Shown here: positions 25,453 to 34,588 of the stretch, in pieces
Position numbering within the stretch: the stretch's first letter is position 1
How the letters are laid out: each line of letters opens with the position of its first letter
Origin: Rhodoplanes serenus
Lineage (GTDB): Bacteria; Pseudomonadota; Alphaproteobacteria; Rhizobiales; Xanthobacteraceae
Assembly (NCBI GenBank): GCA_945897515.1
Contig: CAMDFO010000008.1
Span: forward strand, 1 to 64,000
Length of the DNA: 64,000 bases
Reading direction: 5' to 3'
Translations under genes and position numbers: made by a program
Notes under the pieces: model-generated
What the model was told of the DNA's origin: nothing
Database searches by the model: none
What the model saw: the letters and a program-made list of their open reading frames with translations, nothing else

Positions 25453-27102
25453 ATGAACGGCGCCGGTGTCGTTGCTGAAATTCTCAAACGTGAGGGGACC
25501 GACTTTCTCTCCTGCTATCCGCGCAACCCGCTGATCGAAGCCTGTGCGGCAATCGACATCCGGCCGATCCTGTGCCGGCAGGAGCGCGTCGGCGTCGGCC
25601 TCGCCGACGGCTATTCGCGCATCAAGCGCGGCAAGCGGAACGGCGTATTCGCGGCGCAGGCCGGCCCCGGCATCGAGAATGCGTTTCCCGGCGTGGCGCA
25701 GGCCTATTCCGAGAACGTGCCGCTGCTGATGGTGTCGGGCGGGCTCCCGCTGGCGCGACAATACGTGCGGCCGGTGTTCCGCGCCGCCGATGTGTACCGG
25801 CCGGTCACGAAATGGTCGGCGCTGGCGCACAACGTGCAGGAATTGCCCGACCTGATGCGCCGCGCCTACCAGGCGATGCGCACCGGCAAGGCCGGGCCGG
25901 TGCTGGTGGAAATCCCCGACGAGGTGTTCGAGGCGGAATTCAAGGGCGAACTCGACTACAGGCCGGTGCCGGTGCAGCGCGTCGCGCCCGATCCGGATGC
26001 GGTGAAGGAAGCGGTGCGGATGCTGCTGGCGGCCAAGAGCCCGCTGCTGTGGGCCGGGCAGGGCGTGCACTATGCCGAGGCCGGCGATCGGCTGGCGGCG
26101 CTGGCCGAGATGGTGCCGGCCGCGGTGGTCACCACCAATCCGGGCAAGAGTGCGATCCCCGACGCCCATCCGCTCTCGCTCGGCGCTTCGACGCGCTCGC
26201 GCTCCAGGATGTACACCGAGTTCATGGCGAAGGCCGATCTGGTGTTCGCGATCGGCTCCAGCCTGACTCGCACGCCGTTCGGTCCCGCGGTGCCCTCCGG
26301 CAAGATTATCGTCCATTCCACCAACGACGCGAGCGATATCAACAAGGAATACTCTGTCGACCACGCCCTGGTCGGCGATGCGTCGCTGGTGCTCGATGCG
26401 CTGATCGCGGAGGTCGGCCGGCAGAAAGGCAAGGGCGGCGACAACGCGCTCAATTCGCTCAAGGAGGAGATCGCGGCAGGCAAGAAGGCCTGGCTCGGGG
26501 AGTGGGCGAAGTTTTTCGATTCCGAGGAGACGCCGCTCAACCAGTACCGCGTGATCCGCGACATGACGCGCACGCTCGACCGCGACAATGTCATCATCAC
26601 CCACGATTCCGGCAGTCCGCGCGAACAACTCCTGCCGTTCTGGGAGACCACGGCGGCCGGTTCCTACATGGGCTGGGGCAAGTCCACGCAACTGGGCTAC
26701 GGGCTTGGCATCACCATGGGCGCCAAGCTCGCGGAGCCGAAGAAGCTCTGCATCAATATCATGGGCGATGCGTCGTTCGGCATGACCGGAATGGATATCG
26801 AAACCGGAGCGCGCAACAAAATCGCGATCTTGACGATCGTGTTCAACAACGGCGTGATGGGTGCGGAACGCGATGTGTTGAAGGTTTCGGATGCGAAGTA
26901 TGGTTCGATGACGGTGAGCGGCAACTACACCAAAGTCGCCGAGGGATTGAATGTGGCGGCGATGCGGGTCGAGAAACCGGATCACATCGTCGGCGCGATC
27001 AAGGATGCGGTGAAGGTGACGGAGACCGGTGCGCCGTTCCTGCTGGAATTCGTGGTGAAGGAAGGCCGCGACTTCTCGCGCTACCCACTGGCGGGGTTGT
27101 AG
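25453..27102 (+). CDS. Thiamine-diphosphate-dependent enzyme (acetolactate synthase-like)
   Basis: 549 residues with the three ThDP domains: N-terminal Pyr domain with the activating glutamate E44 in CRQERVGVGLADGY, a central domain, and the PP domain with the metal motif GDASFGMTGMDIETGARNKI followed by IVFNN (about 438-474). Enzymes of this group decarboxylate 2-oxoacids or join them; benzoylformate decarboxylase, oxalyl-CoA decarboxylase and acetolactate synthase share this outline. The substrate is undetermined, and no ilvH-like small subunit is present. It starts 141 bases from the divergent serine hydrolase and is followed by a palindromic repeat. Confidence 0.9.
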   Translation: MNGAGVVAEILKREGTDFLSCYPRNPLIEACAAIDIRPILCRQERVGVGLADGYSRIKRGKRNGVFAAQAGPGIENAFPGVAQAYSENVPLLMVSGGLPLARQYVRPVFRAADVYRPVTKWSALAHNVQELPDLMRRAYQAMRTGKAGPVLVEIPDEVFEAEFKGELDYRPVPVQRVAPDPDAVKEAVRMLLAAKSPLLWAGQGVHYAEAGDRLAALAEMVPAAVVTTNPGKSAIPDAHPLSLGASTRSRSRMYTEFMAKADLVFAIGSSLTRTPFGPAVPSGKIIVHSTNDASDINKEYSVDHALVGDASLVLDALIAEVGRQKGKGGDNALNSLKEEIAAGKKAWLGEWAKFFDSEETPLNQYRVIRDMTRTLDRDNVIITHDSGSPREQLLPFWETTAAGSYMGWGKSTQLGYGLGITMGAKLAEPKKLCINIMGDASFGMTGMDIETGARNKIAILTIVFNNGVMGAERDVLKVSDAKYGSMTVSGNYTKVAEGLNVAAMRVEKPDHIVGAIKDAVKVTETGAPFLLEFVVKEGRDFSRYPLAGL

Positions 27103-27115
27103 CAACTCTCTCCGC

Positions 27116-27218
27116 GTCATTCCGGGTCGTCGCAAAGCGACGGGCCCGGAATCCAGAGCAGAGACAGAAACGTGGTTCTGGATTCCGGGCTCGCCGCTGC
27201 GCGGCGCCCCGGAATGAC
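27116..27218. repeat. 103-base palindromic repeat, copy 2
   Basis: Same family and exactly the same length as 20069-20171: GTCATTCCGGG at one end, CCCGGAATGAC at the other, with inner CCCGGAATCCAGA and TCTGGATTCCGGG... arms. The loop sequence between the inner arms differs between copies. Lies between the ThDP enzyme and the aminotransferase genes. The rest of 27219-27318 shows no gene. Confidence 0.9.
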
Positions 27219-27318
27219 GGCGGGACGAGCCGCGCATCGCGGCGATTGTCGAAGCTCGCCATATCGTGGATGATCCGCTCGATCGGATGAGCGTCAGACA
27301 GCATTGGAATGAGGTGGC

Positions 27319-28551
27319 ATGAGTTCCGCAGCGTTCGACTTCGCGCCGGTGTGGGCCGACAATCTGCCAGCCCCGGCGGCCCGGTGGGCTGGGTCCCCGA
27401 AATACAATTTCACCGGCGGCAACAACGATGGCGACGAGATTCCGATCGACGGCTTGATCGACGCGGCCAATTCCGTGATGCGGCGCGAGGGCCGGACGCT
27501 TGCGACCTATGGGCTGAACAGCGGCCCGCAGGGCTATCGCGCCTTGCGCGATTTTCTTGCGATCAAGCTCAAGCGCGACGCCGGCATTGCTTGCAGCGCC
27601 GACGACATCCTGATCACGTCGGGTTCGCTGCAGGCGCTCGATCTGGTCAACGCGGTGTTCCTGTCGCGCGGCGACACCGTGGTGATCGAGCAGGATTGCT
27701 ATCAGGGCACAATCAACCGGTTCATCCGGGCGGGCGTCAAAACAGTCGGCATTCCGCTCGATAGCGATGGGATGCGTATGGATGCGCTTTCGGCTGCGCT
27801 CGACGACCTCAAGCGGCGCGGCATCCGTCCGAAGTTCATCTACACCATCCCGACCGTGCAGAACCCGACCGGCACCATCCTGCCGGAAGCGCGCCGCGTT
27901 GAGTTGCTACGGCTTTCGGAGGCGCACGGTGTGCCGATCTTCGAGGACGACTGCTACGCTGATCTGATCTGGACCGGTGAGCGCCCGCCTGCGCTCTACG
28001 CCATGAGCACGACCGGCGGTGTCGTGCACATCGGCTCGTTTTCGAAGTCGATCGCGCCGGCGCTGCGGGTCGGCTACATCGTCGCCGGCTGGAACGTGAT
28101 GTCGCGCATCCTCGCGATGAAGACCGACGCCGGCTCCGGCGCGTTGGAGCAGATGGTGCTGTCGGAATACTGCACGCCGCATTTCGACGAGCACGTCCCG
28201 AAGCTGCGCCGCGGGTTGCGGGCCAAGCTCGACACGCTGATGGAGTCGCTCAACGAGCAGTTCGGCACCGCGGCCGAATTCGAGGACCCCAAAGGCGGCA
28301 TCTTCCTGTGGGTCAAGTTGCCGGACAACGTCGACACCATGAAGCTCTACCAGTCCGCGCTGGCGGCCGGCGTCGCGATCAATCCGGGTCCGGAATGGTC
28401 GGTGAACAAGCCCCACAGCCAGAGCCGGATGCGGCTTTGCTTCGCAAGTCCCAGCCACGACGAAATCCGCCAAGGCGTCGCCGTGCTCGCGGACGTCTGC
28501 CGGCGCGAGTTCGGCGTGCCGACCCGAAGCGGCAACGTGGAGCAGCGCTGA
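27319..28551 (+). CDS. PLP-dependent fold-type I aminotransferase (2-aminoadipate/MocR-like)
   Basis: 410 residues with the aminotransferase domain of MocR-type and LysN/KAT II-type proteins but no helix-turn-helix domain. Evidence: TYGLNSGPQGYRALRDFL near residue 65, TIPTVQNPTGTILP (about 176-189), IFEDDCYADLIW (about 207) and the Schiff-base lysine K243 in GSFSKSIAPALRVGY. The C-terminal MRLCFAS has the substrate-carboxylate arginine. It should transaminate an amino acid to its 2-oxoacid. Its neighbour, the ThDP enzyme, could act on such an oxoacid, but the link is only positional. Confidence 0.92.
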   Translation: MSSAAFDFAPVWADNLPAPAARWAGSPKYNFTGGNNDGDEIPIDGLIDAANSVMRREGRTLATYGLNSGPQGYRALRDFLAIKLKRDAGIACSADDILITSGSLQALDLVNAVFLSRGDTVVIEQDCYQGTINRFIRAGVKTVGIPLDSDGMRMDALSAALDDLKRRGIRPKFIYTIPTVQNPTGTILPEARRVELLRLSEAHGVPIFEDDCYADLIWTGERPPALYAMSTTGGVVHIGSFSKSIAPALRVGYIVAGWNVMSRILAMKTDAGSGALEQMVLSEYCTPHFDEHVPKLRRGLRAKLDTLMESLNEQFGTAAEFEDPKGGIFLWVKLPDNVDTMKLYQSALAAGVAINPGPEWSVNKPHSQSRMRLCFASPSHDEIRQGVAVLADVCRREFGVPTRSGNVEQR

Positions 28552-28682
28552 GACGCTACGACCCAGACAGGATGCGGCGAGACAGCGCTTGCGGATGCCG
28601 GGATTTGCTCCATCATGTCGGGACAATCCGGCGAGAGGGCAAAAGCCCCGAGGACCGGAAAGGGCGGGAGCGTTGCGGGCGC

Positions 28683-29456
28683 ATGTCAGCGTATATCCAG
28701 GGTCGGAACGTCAATCTCACCTTCCGGCCGCCGAACCGCCGGCCGGTGCGCGCGCTTCAGAATTTCGACATCGACGTCAACGAGGGCGAGTTCCTCTCCA
28801 TCGTCGGACCCTCGGGCTGCGGCAAGAGCACGTTCCTCAATGTCCTGCTCGGTCTGGCCAAGCCCGACTCCGGCGACATCATGCTCGGCGGCAAACGGAT
28901 CGAAGGTCCGGGCACCGACCGCGCGATGGTGTTTCAGGAGTTCGGGCTGCTGCCGTGGCGCACCGTGCAGAGCAACGTCGAGCTCGGGCTTGAGTTGAAG
29001 GGCGTCGCAACCGAGACCCGGCGCGAAGTCTCGCAACGCCTGATCGAGATGGTGGGGCTCGTCGGGTTCGAGACGCATTATCCGCACGAATTGTCCGGCG
29101 GCATGAAGCAGCGCGTCGGGCTGGCCCGCGCGCTCGCAACCGATCCCGATGTGCTGCTGATGGACGAGCCGTTCGCCGCGCTCGATGCTCAGACTCGCGA
29201 CCTGATGCAGGTCGAGCTGTTGCGTATCTGGCAGGAGGCGAAGAAGACCGTGCTGTTCGTCACTCACCAGATCGACGAGGCGATCTATCTGTCCGACCGC
29301 GTCATGGTGATGACCAAGCGTCCGGGCCAGGCCAAGAAGATCTTTGCGATCGACCTGCCGCGCCCGCGCGATTACGAAATGCGGGTGACGCGCGAGTTCA
29401 ACGATCTCAAGCTTGAAATCTGGAACGAGCTCAAGGACGAGATTACCAGCCGATGA
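28683..29456 (+). CDS. ABC transporter ATP-binding protein (SsuB/TauB/NrtD-type)
   Basis: 257 residues from ATG 28683, which follows a 131-base gap. Walker A GPSGCGKST (about 43), Q-loop VFQEFGLLPW, signature LSGGMKQRVGLARA, Walker B LLMDEPFAALDAQTR and H-loop VTHQIDEA are all present. This is the nitrate/sulfonate/taurine subfamily. It overlaps the first permease gene by four bases (ATGA) and is the first gene of an importer operon with two permeases. Its binding protein is probably one of the three converging genes at 31137-34276. Confidence 0.95.
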   Translation: MSAYIQGRNVNLTFRPPNRRPVRALQNFDIDVNEGEFLSIVGPSGCGKSTFLNVLLGLAKPDSGDIMLGGKRIEGPGTDRAMVFQEFGLLPWRTVQSNVELGLELKGVATETRREVSQRLIEMVGLVGFETHYPHELSGGMKQRVGLARALATDPDVLLMDEPFAALDAQTRDLMQVELLRIWQEAKKTVLFVTHQIDEAIYLSDRVMVMTKRPGQAKKIFAIDLPRPRDYEMRVTREFNDLKLEIWNELKDEITSR

Positions 29457-30244
29457 CGGACGACGCCGCACCGCATATCAGCTTTGCGACACGCCACCGC
29501 AAGGTGCTGCTCGGCGGCTTTTCCGTTGCGATTTTCTTCATTGCCTGGCAGGCGACGTTCCTGTTCGTGCCGTTCAACCCGCTGTTCATCAGCAAGCCGA
29601 ACCTGATCCTGGACAGCTTCGTGGAAATGCTGTTCAGCGGCGATCTGCTGCACGATCTCGCCGTCAGCGGGGTGCCGTTCCTTTACGGCTTCACCGCGGC
29701 CGTCGTGGTGGGGGTGTCGGTCGGCGTCGTGATGGGCTGGCGGGTGCGGGTGGGCTATGCGCTCGATCCGCTGATGACAGTGTTCTATGCCAGCCCGCTG
29801 GTCGCGCTGGCGCCGCTGGTGATCGTGTTCTTCGGGGTCGGCGTTTCGGGCAAGGCGATTATCATCTTCCTGCTGTCGGTGTTCCCGTTCATCTTCAACA
29901 CCGCCGCGGGCGTGCGCGCGATCGATCGTCTGCTGATCAACGTCGTGCGATCCATGGGCGGGACCGAGAAGGACCTGTACCTCAAGGTGATCGTGCCCGG
30001 CGTTCTGCCCTACATCGTGGCCGGCGCGCGCATCGCCGTCGGCCGCGGGCTGATCGGGATCCTGGTCGGCGAGTTCTTCGCCGCTTCCGAAGGCATCGGC
30101 TACGCGATCGCCCGGTTCGGCGATCTGTTTGCGCTCGACAAGATGTTCGCCTGTATCCTCGCCATCATGATCATTGCGGTCGTGCTCACGGAGGGCATCC
30201 GGTGGGCGGAGCGCGCGGCGTTCCCGTGGCGGATCGGACAATAG
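29453..30244 (+). CDS. ABC importer permease (SsuC/TauC-type), first copy
   Basis: 263 residues, about six membrane helices, with the ATPase-contacting EAA-type loop seen as SMGGTEKDLYLKVIVPGVLPYIVAGARIAVGRGLIG (about 165-200; G at the conserved position). Belongs to the BPD_transp_1 family of nitrate/sulfonate/bicarbonate importers. It overlaps the ATPase gene by four bases and precedes the second permease with only four bases between them. The two permeases are homologous but distinct, so the importer is a heterodimer. Confidence 0.95.
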   Translation: MTDDAAPHISFATRHRKVLLGGFSVAIFFIAWQATFLFVPFNPLFISKPNLILDSFVEMLFSGDLLHDLAVSGVPFLYGFTAAVVVGVSVGVVMGWRVRVGYALDPLMTVFYASPLVALAPLVIVFFGVGVSGKAIIIFLLSVFPFIFNTAAGVRAIDRLLINVVRSMGGTEKDLYLKVIVPGVLPYIVAGARIAVGRGLIGILVGEFFAASEGIGYAIARFGDLFALDKMFACILAIMIIAVVLTEGIRWAERAAFPWRIGQ

Positions 30245-30248
30245 GCCG

Positions 30249-31100
30249 ATGAGCGAATCCCACGCCCTCAAAGCGGACATCGCGGCGGACGACGATCTCG
30301 TGACACCGGGCAGGACCGGCTGGCAGCGCTTCGAGTCGACGCTCTATGGGGCCGGCAGCATCGTCGTGCTGCTGCTGGTGTGGGAGATCGTGCCGCACCT
30401 GATCACGATCTCGGCCGGCACCAAGCTGTTCTTCACCACCCCCAGTCAGATCGGCGGCACGCTGTGGACGATGTTCGCCACCGGGACGATCTGGAAGCCG
30501 CTGGGCGTGAGCGCGTCGGGCTTTTCGCTCGGCTTGGTGCTGGCGATCGCAGTCGGCCTGCCGCTCGGTGTTCTGATCGGGCGGTCGCGCACGCTCAATG
30601 CGATGTTCGACCCGTTCATCACCGCGTTCAACGCGACACCGCGGCTGGTGTTTCTTCCGCTGCTCATGCTGTGGTTCGGGCTCGGCCTGGGGTCGAAGGT
30701 GGTGATCGTCTTCATCGGCGCGCTGTTCCCGATTCTGATCAACACCTACGAGGGCGTGCGCAACACCGACCGGGTGCTGGTCAACGTGGTGCGCTCGTTC
30801 GGCGCCAGCGAATGGGACGTTGCGCGGCTGGTGGTGGTGCCGAACGCGATGCCCTACATCATTGCCGGGCTGCGGCTGGCGATCGGCCGCGCCGTGCTGG
30901 GCGTCGTGGTGGCGGAATTCTTCGGGTCGGAATCGGGCCTGGGGGTGATGATGGTGCAGGCGGCGGGCCGCTATCAGGTGGCGGTGGTGTTCGCCGGGTT
31001 GATCGTGTTCGCCGCGCTGTCGCTTGCGATGACGGCGCTGGTCCAGATTCTGGAGAACCGCCTCAGCCGGTGGCGGCCGCAGCACGCCGGCAACGAGTGA
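30249..31100 (+). CDS. ABC importer permease (SsuC/TauC-type), second copy
   Basis: 283 residues from ATG 30249 (a longer frame exists only inside the upstream gene). About six helices and the EAA-like loop SFGASEWDVARLVVVPNAMPYIIAGLRLAIGRAVLG (about 175-210). A polar N-terminal extension of about 30 residues precedes the first helix. Last gene of the importer operon; it ends 36 bases before the convergent gene for one of the binding proteins. Confidence 0.95.
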   Translation: MSESHALKADIAADDDLVTPGRTGWQRFESTLYGAGSIVVLLLVWEIVPHLITISAGTKLFFTTPSQIGGTLWTMFATGTIWKPLGVSASGFSLGLVLAIAVGLPLGVLIGRSRTLNAMFDPFITAFNATPRLVFLPLLMLWFGLGLGSKVVIVFIGALFPILINTYEGVRNTDRVLVNVVRSFGASEWDVARLVVVPNAMPYIIAGLRLAIGRAVLGVVVAEFFGSESGLGVMMVQAAGRYQVAVVFAGLIVFAALSLAMTALVQILENRLSRWRPQHAGNE

Positions 31101-31136
31101 GTTGAAGTACGGTCTCTCAACTCGCGTCCCGCTGTT

Positions 31137-32156
31137 CTAATTCGTCGTCGCATCCAGCTTGGTTGGGACGTACTTCATTTCCTTCAGCGTCGCGTCGAGC
31201 ATGTCACGCAGCAGGAACTGCTCCGGGTCCGGCAGCGGCTTGTCCGTGGTCCATTGCTTGCCCGCGATCATGTCGACCCGGCGCGACTCGAAGATTTCGC
31301 GGAACTGCTCCTTGGGAAGCTCGGCGCCAAAGGTGTTGTGGGTCTGGTCCCAGACGATGCCGGCGTCCTGGTCGCTTTGCACGCCGAGATGATTGCGAAG
31401 CACCGGGAGCGAGCCCTCGCGATTGTCGCGGTAATACATCACGCCTTTAGCGATGGCGCGGGTGAACTTCTTCATGACTTCGGGATTGGCGTCGGCATTG
31501 ACCTTGCAGGTCCAATACGTGCCGCCGGCGCGCTGGATGTGGTCGCCGGTGCGCAACAGAATCTTCATGCCGGCGTTGAGCGCCTTCGGCGCGTGCGGCA
31601 CCGAGATCAGCGCGGCCACGATATCGCCGTTGATCAGCGCCGCGATCCGTTCGGTCTCGCCCTGGAACGAGATCACCTTGTAGTCCTTGCCGACGGCCAT
31701 CTTGAAGGCGCGGAGCATGACGGCTGCGCCCTCGTCGTAGTCGGCCGAGCCGACGCGGCCATAGCCGATGGTCTTGCCCCGCAGGTCTTCCGGCTTGCCG
31801 ATGTCGGGGCGTGCCGCGATCAGCCATTGCGACTTCAGCGACTGGCCGACGACGTAGCGGATTTCGGCGCCGCTCAGCGCCGCCTGCGCGCCGCCGGACG
31901 GGATCGGGATGAAGTCAACGCTGCCCGCGAGGCCGGCGGTCACCAGCGCGCGGCCGGCCAGCGACACGAAGCTGGCGTCGAGGCCTTCCTCCTTGAAGAA
32001 GCCCTTGTCCATCGCGACGTAGCTTGGAATGTGGAAGCCGCTGCCGCTCAGAACCTTGCCGATGGTGATCTTCTGGGCATGAGCTGCCCCGACCATGAAC
32101 GCAACGGCGAGCGCGCCCGCCGCCGCGGACATCAGCAGGGAACGGAGCATCCGCAT
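31137..32156 (-). CDS. ABC importer substrate-binding protein (NMT1/SsuA-like), paralogue A
   Basis: 339 residues from ATG 32156 with AGAGGTGG upstream. Sec signal peptide (AAAGALAVAFMVGAAHAQ), then KITIGKVLSGSGFHIPSYVAMDKGFFKEEGLDA, the NMT1/THI5-like pattern of sulfonate, nitrate and pyrimidine-precursor binding proteins. Highly similar across its full length to the two genes upstream of it, which look like tandem duplicates. Follows paralogue B with a 38-base gap. Ligand unknown. Confidence 0.93.
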   Translation of the reverse strand: MRMLRSLLMSAAAGALAVAFMVGAAHAQKITIGKVLSGSGFHIPSYVAMDKGFFKEEGLDASFVSLAGRALVTAGLAGSVDFIPIPSGGAQAALSGAEIRYVVGQSLKSQWLIAARPDIGKPEDLRGKTIGYGRVGSADYDEGAAVMLRAFKMAVGKDYKVISFQGETERIAALINGDIVAALISVPHAPKALNAGMKILLRTGDHIQRAGGTYWTCKVNADANPEVMKKFTRAIAKGVMYYRDNREGSLPVLRNHLGVQSDQDAGIVWDQTHNTFGAELPKEQFREIFESRRVDMIAGKQWTTDKPLPDPEQFLLRDMLDATLKEMKYVPTKLDATTN

Positions 32157-32194
32157 GGCAACCACCTCTTCTGCGCCGGGTTTCAGAGCTCGTT

Positions 32195-33208
32195 TTACTT
32201 GGCGTCCAGCTTGGTTGGGACGTATTTCATTTCCTTGAGCGTCGAATCGAGCAAGGAGCGCAGCAGGAACTGTTCCGGGTCGGGCAGCGGCTTGTCCGCC
32301 GCCCACTGTTTCGCCGCGATCATGTCGGTGCGGCGCGATTCGAAGATTTCACGGAATTGCTCCGTGGGCAGTTCGGCGCCAAAGGTGTTGTGGGTCTGAT
32401 CCCAGACGATGCCGGCGTCCTTGTCATTGTCGATGCCGAGATGGTTGCGCAGGATCGGAATCGAGCCTTCCCGGTTGTCGCGGTAGTACATCACGCCCTT
32501 GGCGATGGCGCGGATGAACTTCTTCATGGTCTCCGGATTCTGATCGGCAAACGCCTTGCGGGTCCAGAACGTACCGCCGGCGCGCTGGATGTAATCGCCG
32601 GTGCGCACCAGGATCTTCATACCGGCGTTGAGCGCCTTGGGCGCGTGCGGCACCGAGATCAGCGCCGCCTGGATGTCGCCATTGATCAACGCGGCGATCC
32701 GCTCGGTCTCGCCCTGGAACGAGATCACCTTGTAGTCCTTGCCGACGTTCATCTTGAAGGCTCGGGCCATGACGGCCGCGCCCTCGTCGTAATCGGCGGC
32801 GCCGACCCGGCCGTAGCCCACGGTCTTGCCCTTGAGATCCTCCGGCTTGGCGATGTCCGGGCGGGCGGCGATCAGCCATTGCGACTTCAGCGACTCTCCG
32901 ACCACGTAGCGGATCTCGGCGCCGCTGAACGCGGCTTGCGCGCCGCCCGACGGGATAGGGATCAGATCGACGCTGCCGGCGAGCGCTGCGGTGACCAGCG
33001 CCCGGCCGGTGAGCGAGATGAAGCTCGCGTCGAGGCCTTCCTCCTTGTAGAAGCCCCGGTCCATCGCGACGTAGCTCGGAATGTGAAAACCGTTTCCGCT
33101 CAGCACCTTGCCGATGGTGATCTTGGCCTGCTGGGCCTGTGCGGCGCCGAGTACAAGCGGGAACGCCAGGACGATCGCCAGCAACCTGAGCGCGGATCGG
33201 ATTCTCAT
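32195..33208 (-). CDS. ABC importer substrate-binding protein (NMT1/SsuA-like), paralogue B
   Basis: 337 residues with a Sec signal (AIVLAFPLVLGAAQAQ). Nearly identical in order of motifs to paralogue A: LSGNGFHIPSYVAMDRGFYKEEGLDA, FQGETERIAALINGDI, APKALNAGMKILVRTGD and a shared C-terminus PTKLDAK. A and B are by eye the closest pair of the three. Middle gene of the tandem array, 42 bases after paralogue C. Confidence 0.93.
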   Translation of the reverse strand: MRIRSALRLLAIVLAFPLVLGAAQAQQAKITIGKVLSGNGFHIPSYVAMDRGFYKEEGLDASFISLTGRALVTAALAGSVDLIPIPSGGAQAAFSGAEIRYVVGESLKSQWLIAARPDIAKPEDLKGKTVGYGRVGAADYDEGAAVMARAFKMNVGKDYKVISFQGETERIAALINGDIQAALISVPHAPKALNAGMKILVRTGDYIQRAGGTFWTRKAFADQNPETMKKFIRAIAKGVMYYRDNREGSIPILRNHLGIDNDKDAGIVWDQTHNTFGAELPTEQFREIFESRRTDMIAAKQWAADKPLPDPEQFLLRSLLDSTLKEMKYVPTKLDAK

Positions 33209-33250
33209 GTTGTCCTCCCATTGGGCGGTTTTGGACCGCCTTTGTTGTCG

Positions 33251-34276
33251 TCAGTTCGAAGGGTTGTTGATCTTGGTCGGGACGTAGTTCATGTCCCGCA
33301 GCGTCGATTCCAACAGGTCGCGCGACAGGAACTGCTCCGGATCGGGCAGCGGCCGGTCGGCGGGCCATTCCTTGGCGGCGACCAGATCGAGCCGGCGCGA
33401 CTCGAACACTTCGCGGAACAGGTCCTTCGGCATTTCGACCCCGAACGAATTGTGCAGCTCGTCCCAGATCAGGCCGGCCTGCTCGTCGGTCTGGATGCCG
33501 AGGTGTTCCTTGATGGTGGCGAGCGAGCCCGCCTTGTTGTCGCGGAAATAGATCACGCCCTTGGCGAGGGCGCGAATGAATTTCCGGATCGCGTCCTGGT
33601 TCTTCTCGAAATACTCCTCCGGCACCCAGAACGATCCGCCGACCCGCGGCAGGTGATCGCCGGTGCGCAGCACGATCTTCATCCCGCCCTGCACGGCGCG
33701 CACCGACTGCGGCGATGACACCATCGCGGCATGGATGTCGTTGTTGAGCAGCGCGGCGATACGCTCGGGATCGCCCGGCAGCGAGAGCACCTTGTAGTCG
33801 CGGCCGACCTGCATCTTGAAGAAGCGCGCCAGCACGGTCACGCCCTCGTCGTAGTCGGCGGCGCCGGGGCGGGCGAAACCGATGGTCTTGCCTTTGAGGT
33901 CTTCGGGCTTGTTGAGCTCCGGACGCGCCACGATCACGTATTGGGGTTTCAGCGACTGGTTGACCACGTAGCGGATCTTGGCGCCGCCCTTGAGCACCGC
34001 CTGCGCGCCGCCGGACGGGATCGGGACGAAGTTCAGATTGTTGGTGAGGCCGGCGCGAACCATCGCGGTGCCGCCCAGCACCATGAAGCGCGCGTCGAGG
34101 CCTTCGTCTTTGAAGAAGCCCTTGTCCATCGCGATGTAGGACGGGATATGCAGGCCGATGCCGCCGGTGATCTTGCCGATGGTGATGGCGGTCTGCGCCT
34201 GCGCGCTGGCGAACATGAGCGGGACGGCGAGAACGGCCGCCGCGGCGAGCGTAGCAAAGGGTCGGAGCATGGGCAT
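33251..34276 (-). CDS. ABC importer substrate-binding protein (NMT1/SsuA-like), paralogue C
   Basis: 341 residues with a Sec signal (LAAAAVLAVPLMFASAQAQ). Same fold and motifs as A and B but more divergent (ITGGIGLHIPSYIAMDKGFFKDEGLDA, LPGDPERIAALLNNDI, WVPEEYFEKN where A and B have WTCK/WTRK). It is the promoter-proximal gene of the array. Divergence in the middle lobe suggests a different ligand from A and B. Confidence 0.93.
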   Translation of the reverse strand: MPMLRPFATLAAAAVLAVPLMFASAQAQTAITIGKITGGIGLHIPSYIAMDKGFFKDEGLDARFMVLGGTAMVRAGLTNNLNFVPIPSGGAQAVLKGGAKIRYVVNQSLKPQYVIVARPELNKPEDLKGKTIGFARPGAADYDEGVTVLARFFKMQVGRDYKVLSLPGDPERIAALLNNDIHAAMVSSPQSVRAVQGGMKIVLRTGDHLPRVGGSFWVPEEYFEKNQDAIRKFIRALAKGVIYFRDNKAGSLATIKEHLGIQTDEQAGLIWDELHNSFGVEMPKDLFREVFESRRLDLVAAKEWPADRPLPDPEQFLSRDLLESTLRDMNYVPTKINNPSN

Positions 34277-34588
34277 GGCAACTCTCCATCCTTAATCATG
34301 AAGGCGATCGGAGCGGCGCCGGAGCGTTAATCTTATTCGTTCTGGGAGCCCTGAGAAGCGGCGTTACAGCGCCTTGACATCGCCGGGACAGCCTCGGAAC
34401 GGCGGCGTGTCCGTGGCGTTTCGGCGCGCTTTCAGGACCGCGCATGCCCCGCGAACGCCGGTGGTGCATGGTTAAATTTACGTTTCGCGTTTTACCTTAA
34501 CTTGAGCAAGTTGCCGACGACGCGCCGATTGCAGCTAAAGAGTGCCCCTTAAGAACCGAGCATTCATCGGCATTTGAGGGGGCCTCTC
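34277..34588. other. 312-base intergenic region
   Basis: No gene seen. It holds the leaders of the divergent binding-protein array and wall-hydrolase gene. The stretch 34471-34510 is markedly AT-rich (GGTTAAATTTACG... TTTTACCTTAACTTGAG) and is the likeliest promoter zone for the wall hydrolase. A TTGACA at 34374-34379 has no -10 at a normal distance. Confidence 0.5.

Noticed and set aside
25399-27237. 612-codon minus-strand frame opposite the ThDP enzyme
   Set aside because: No recognisable motif; ThDP and metal motifs are on the + strand.
32424-34289. 621-codon frame overlapping two binding-protein genes in another frame
   Set aside because: Arginine-rich translation crossing a gene boundary; the accepted frames carry signal peptides and family motifs.
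34374-34402. TTGACA as -35 of the wall-hydrolase gene
   Set aside because: No -10-like sequence 16-18 bases further; the site is also 200 bases from the start codon.
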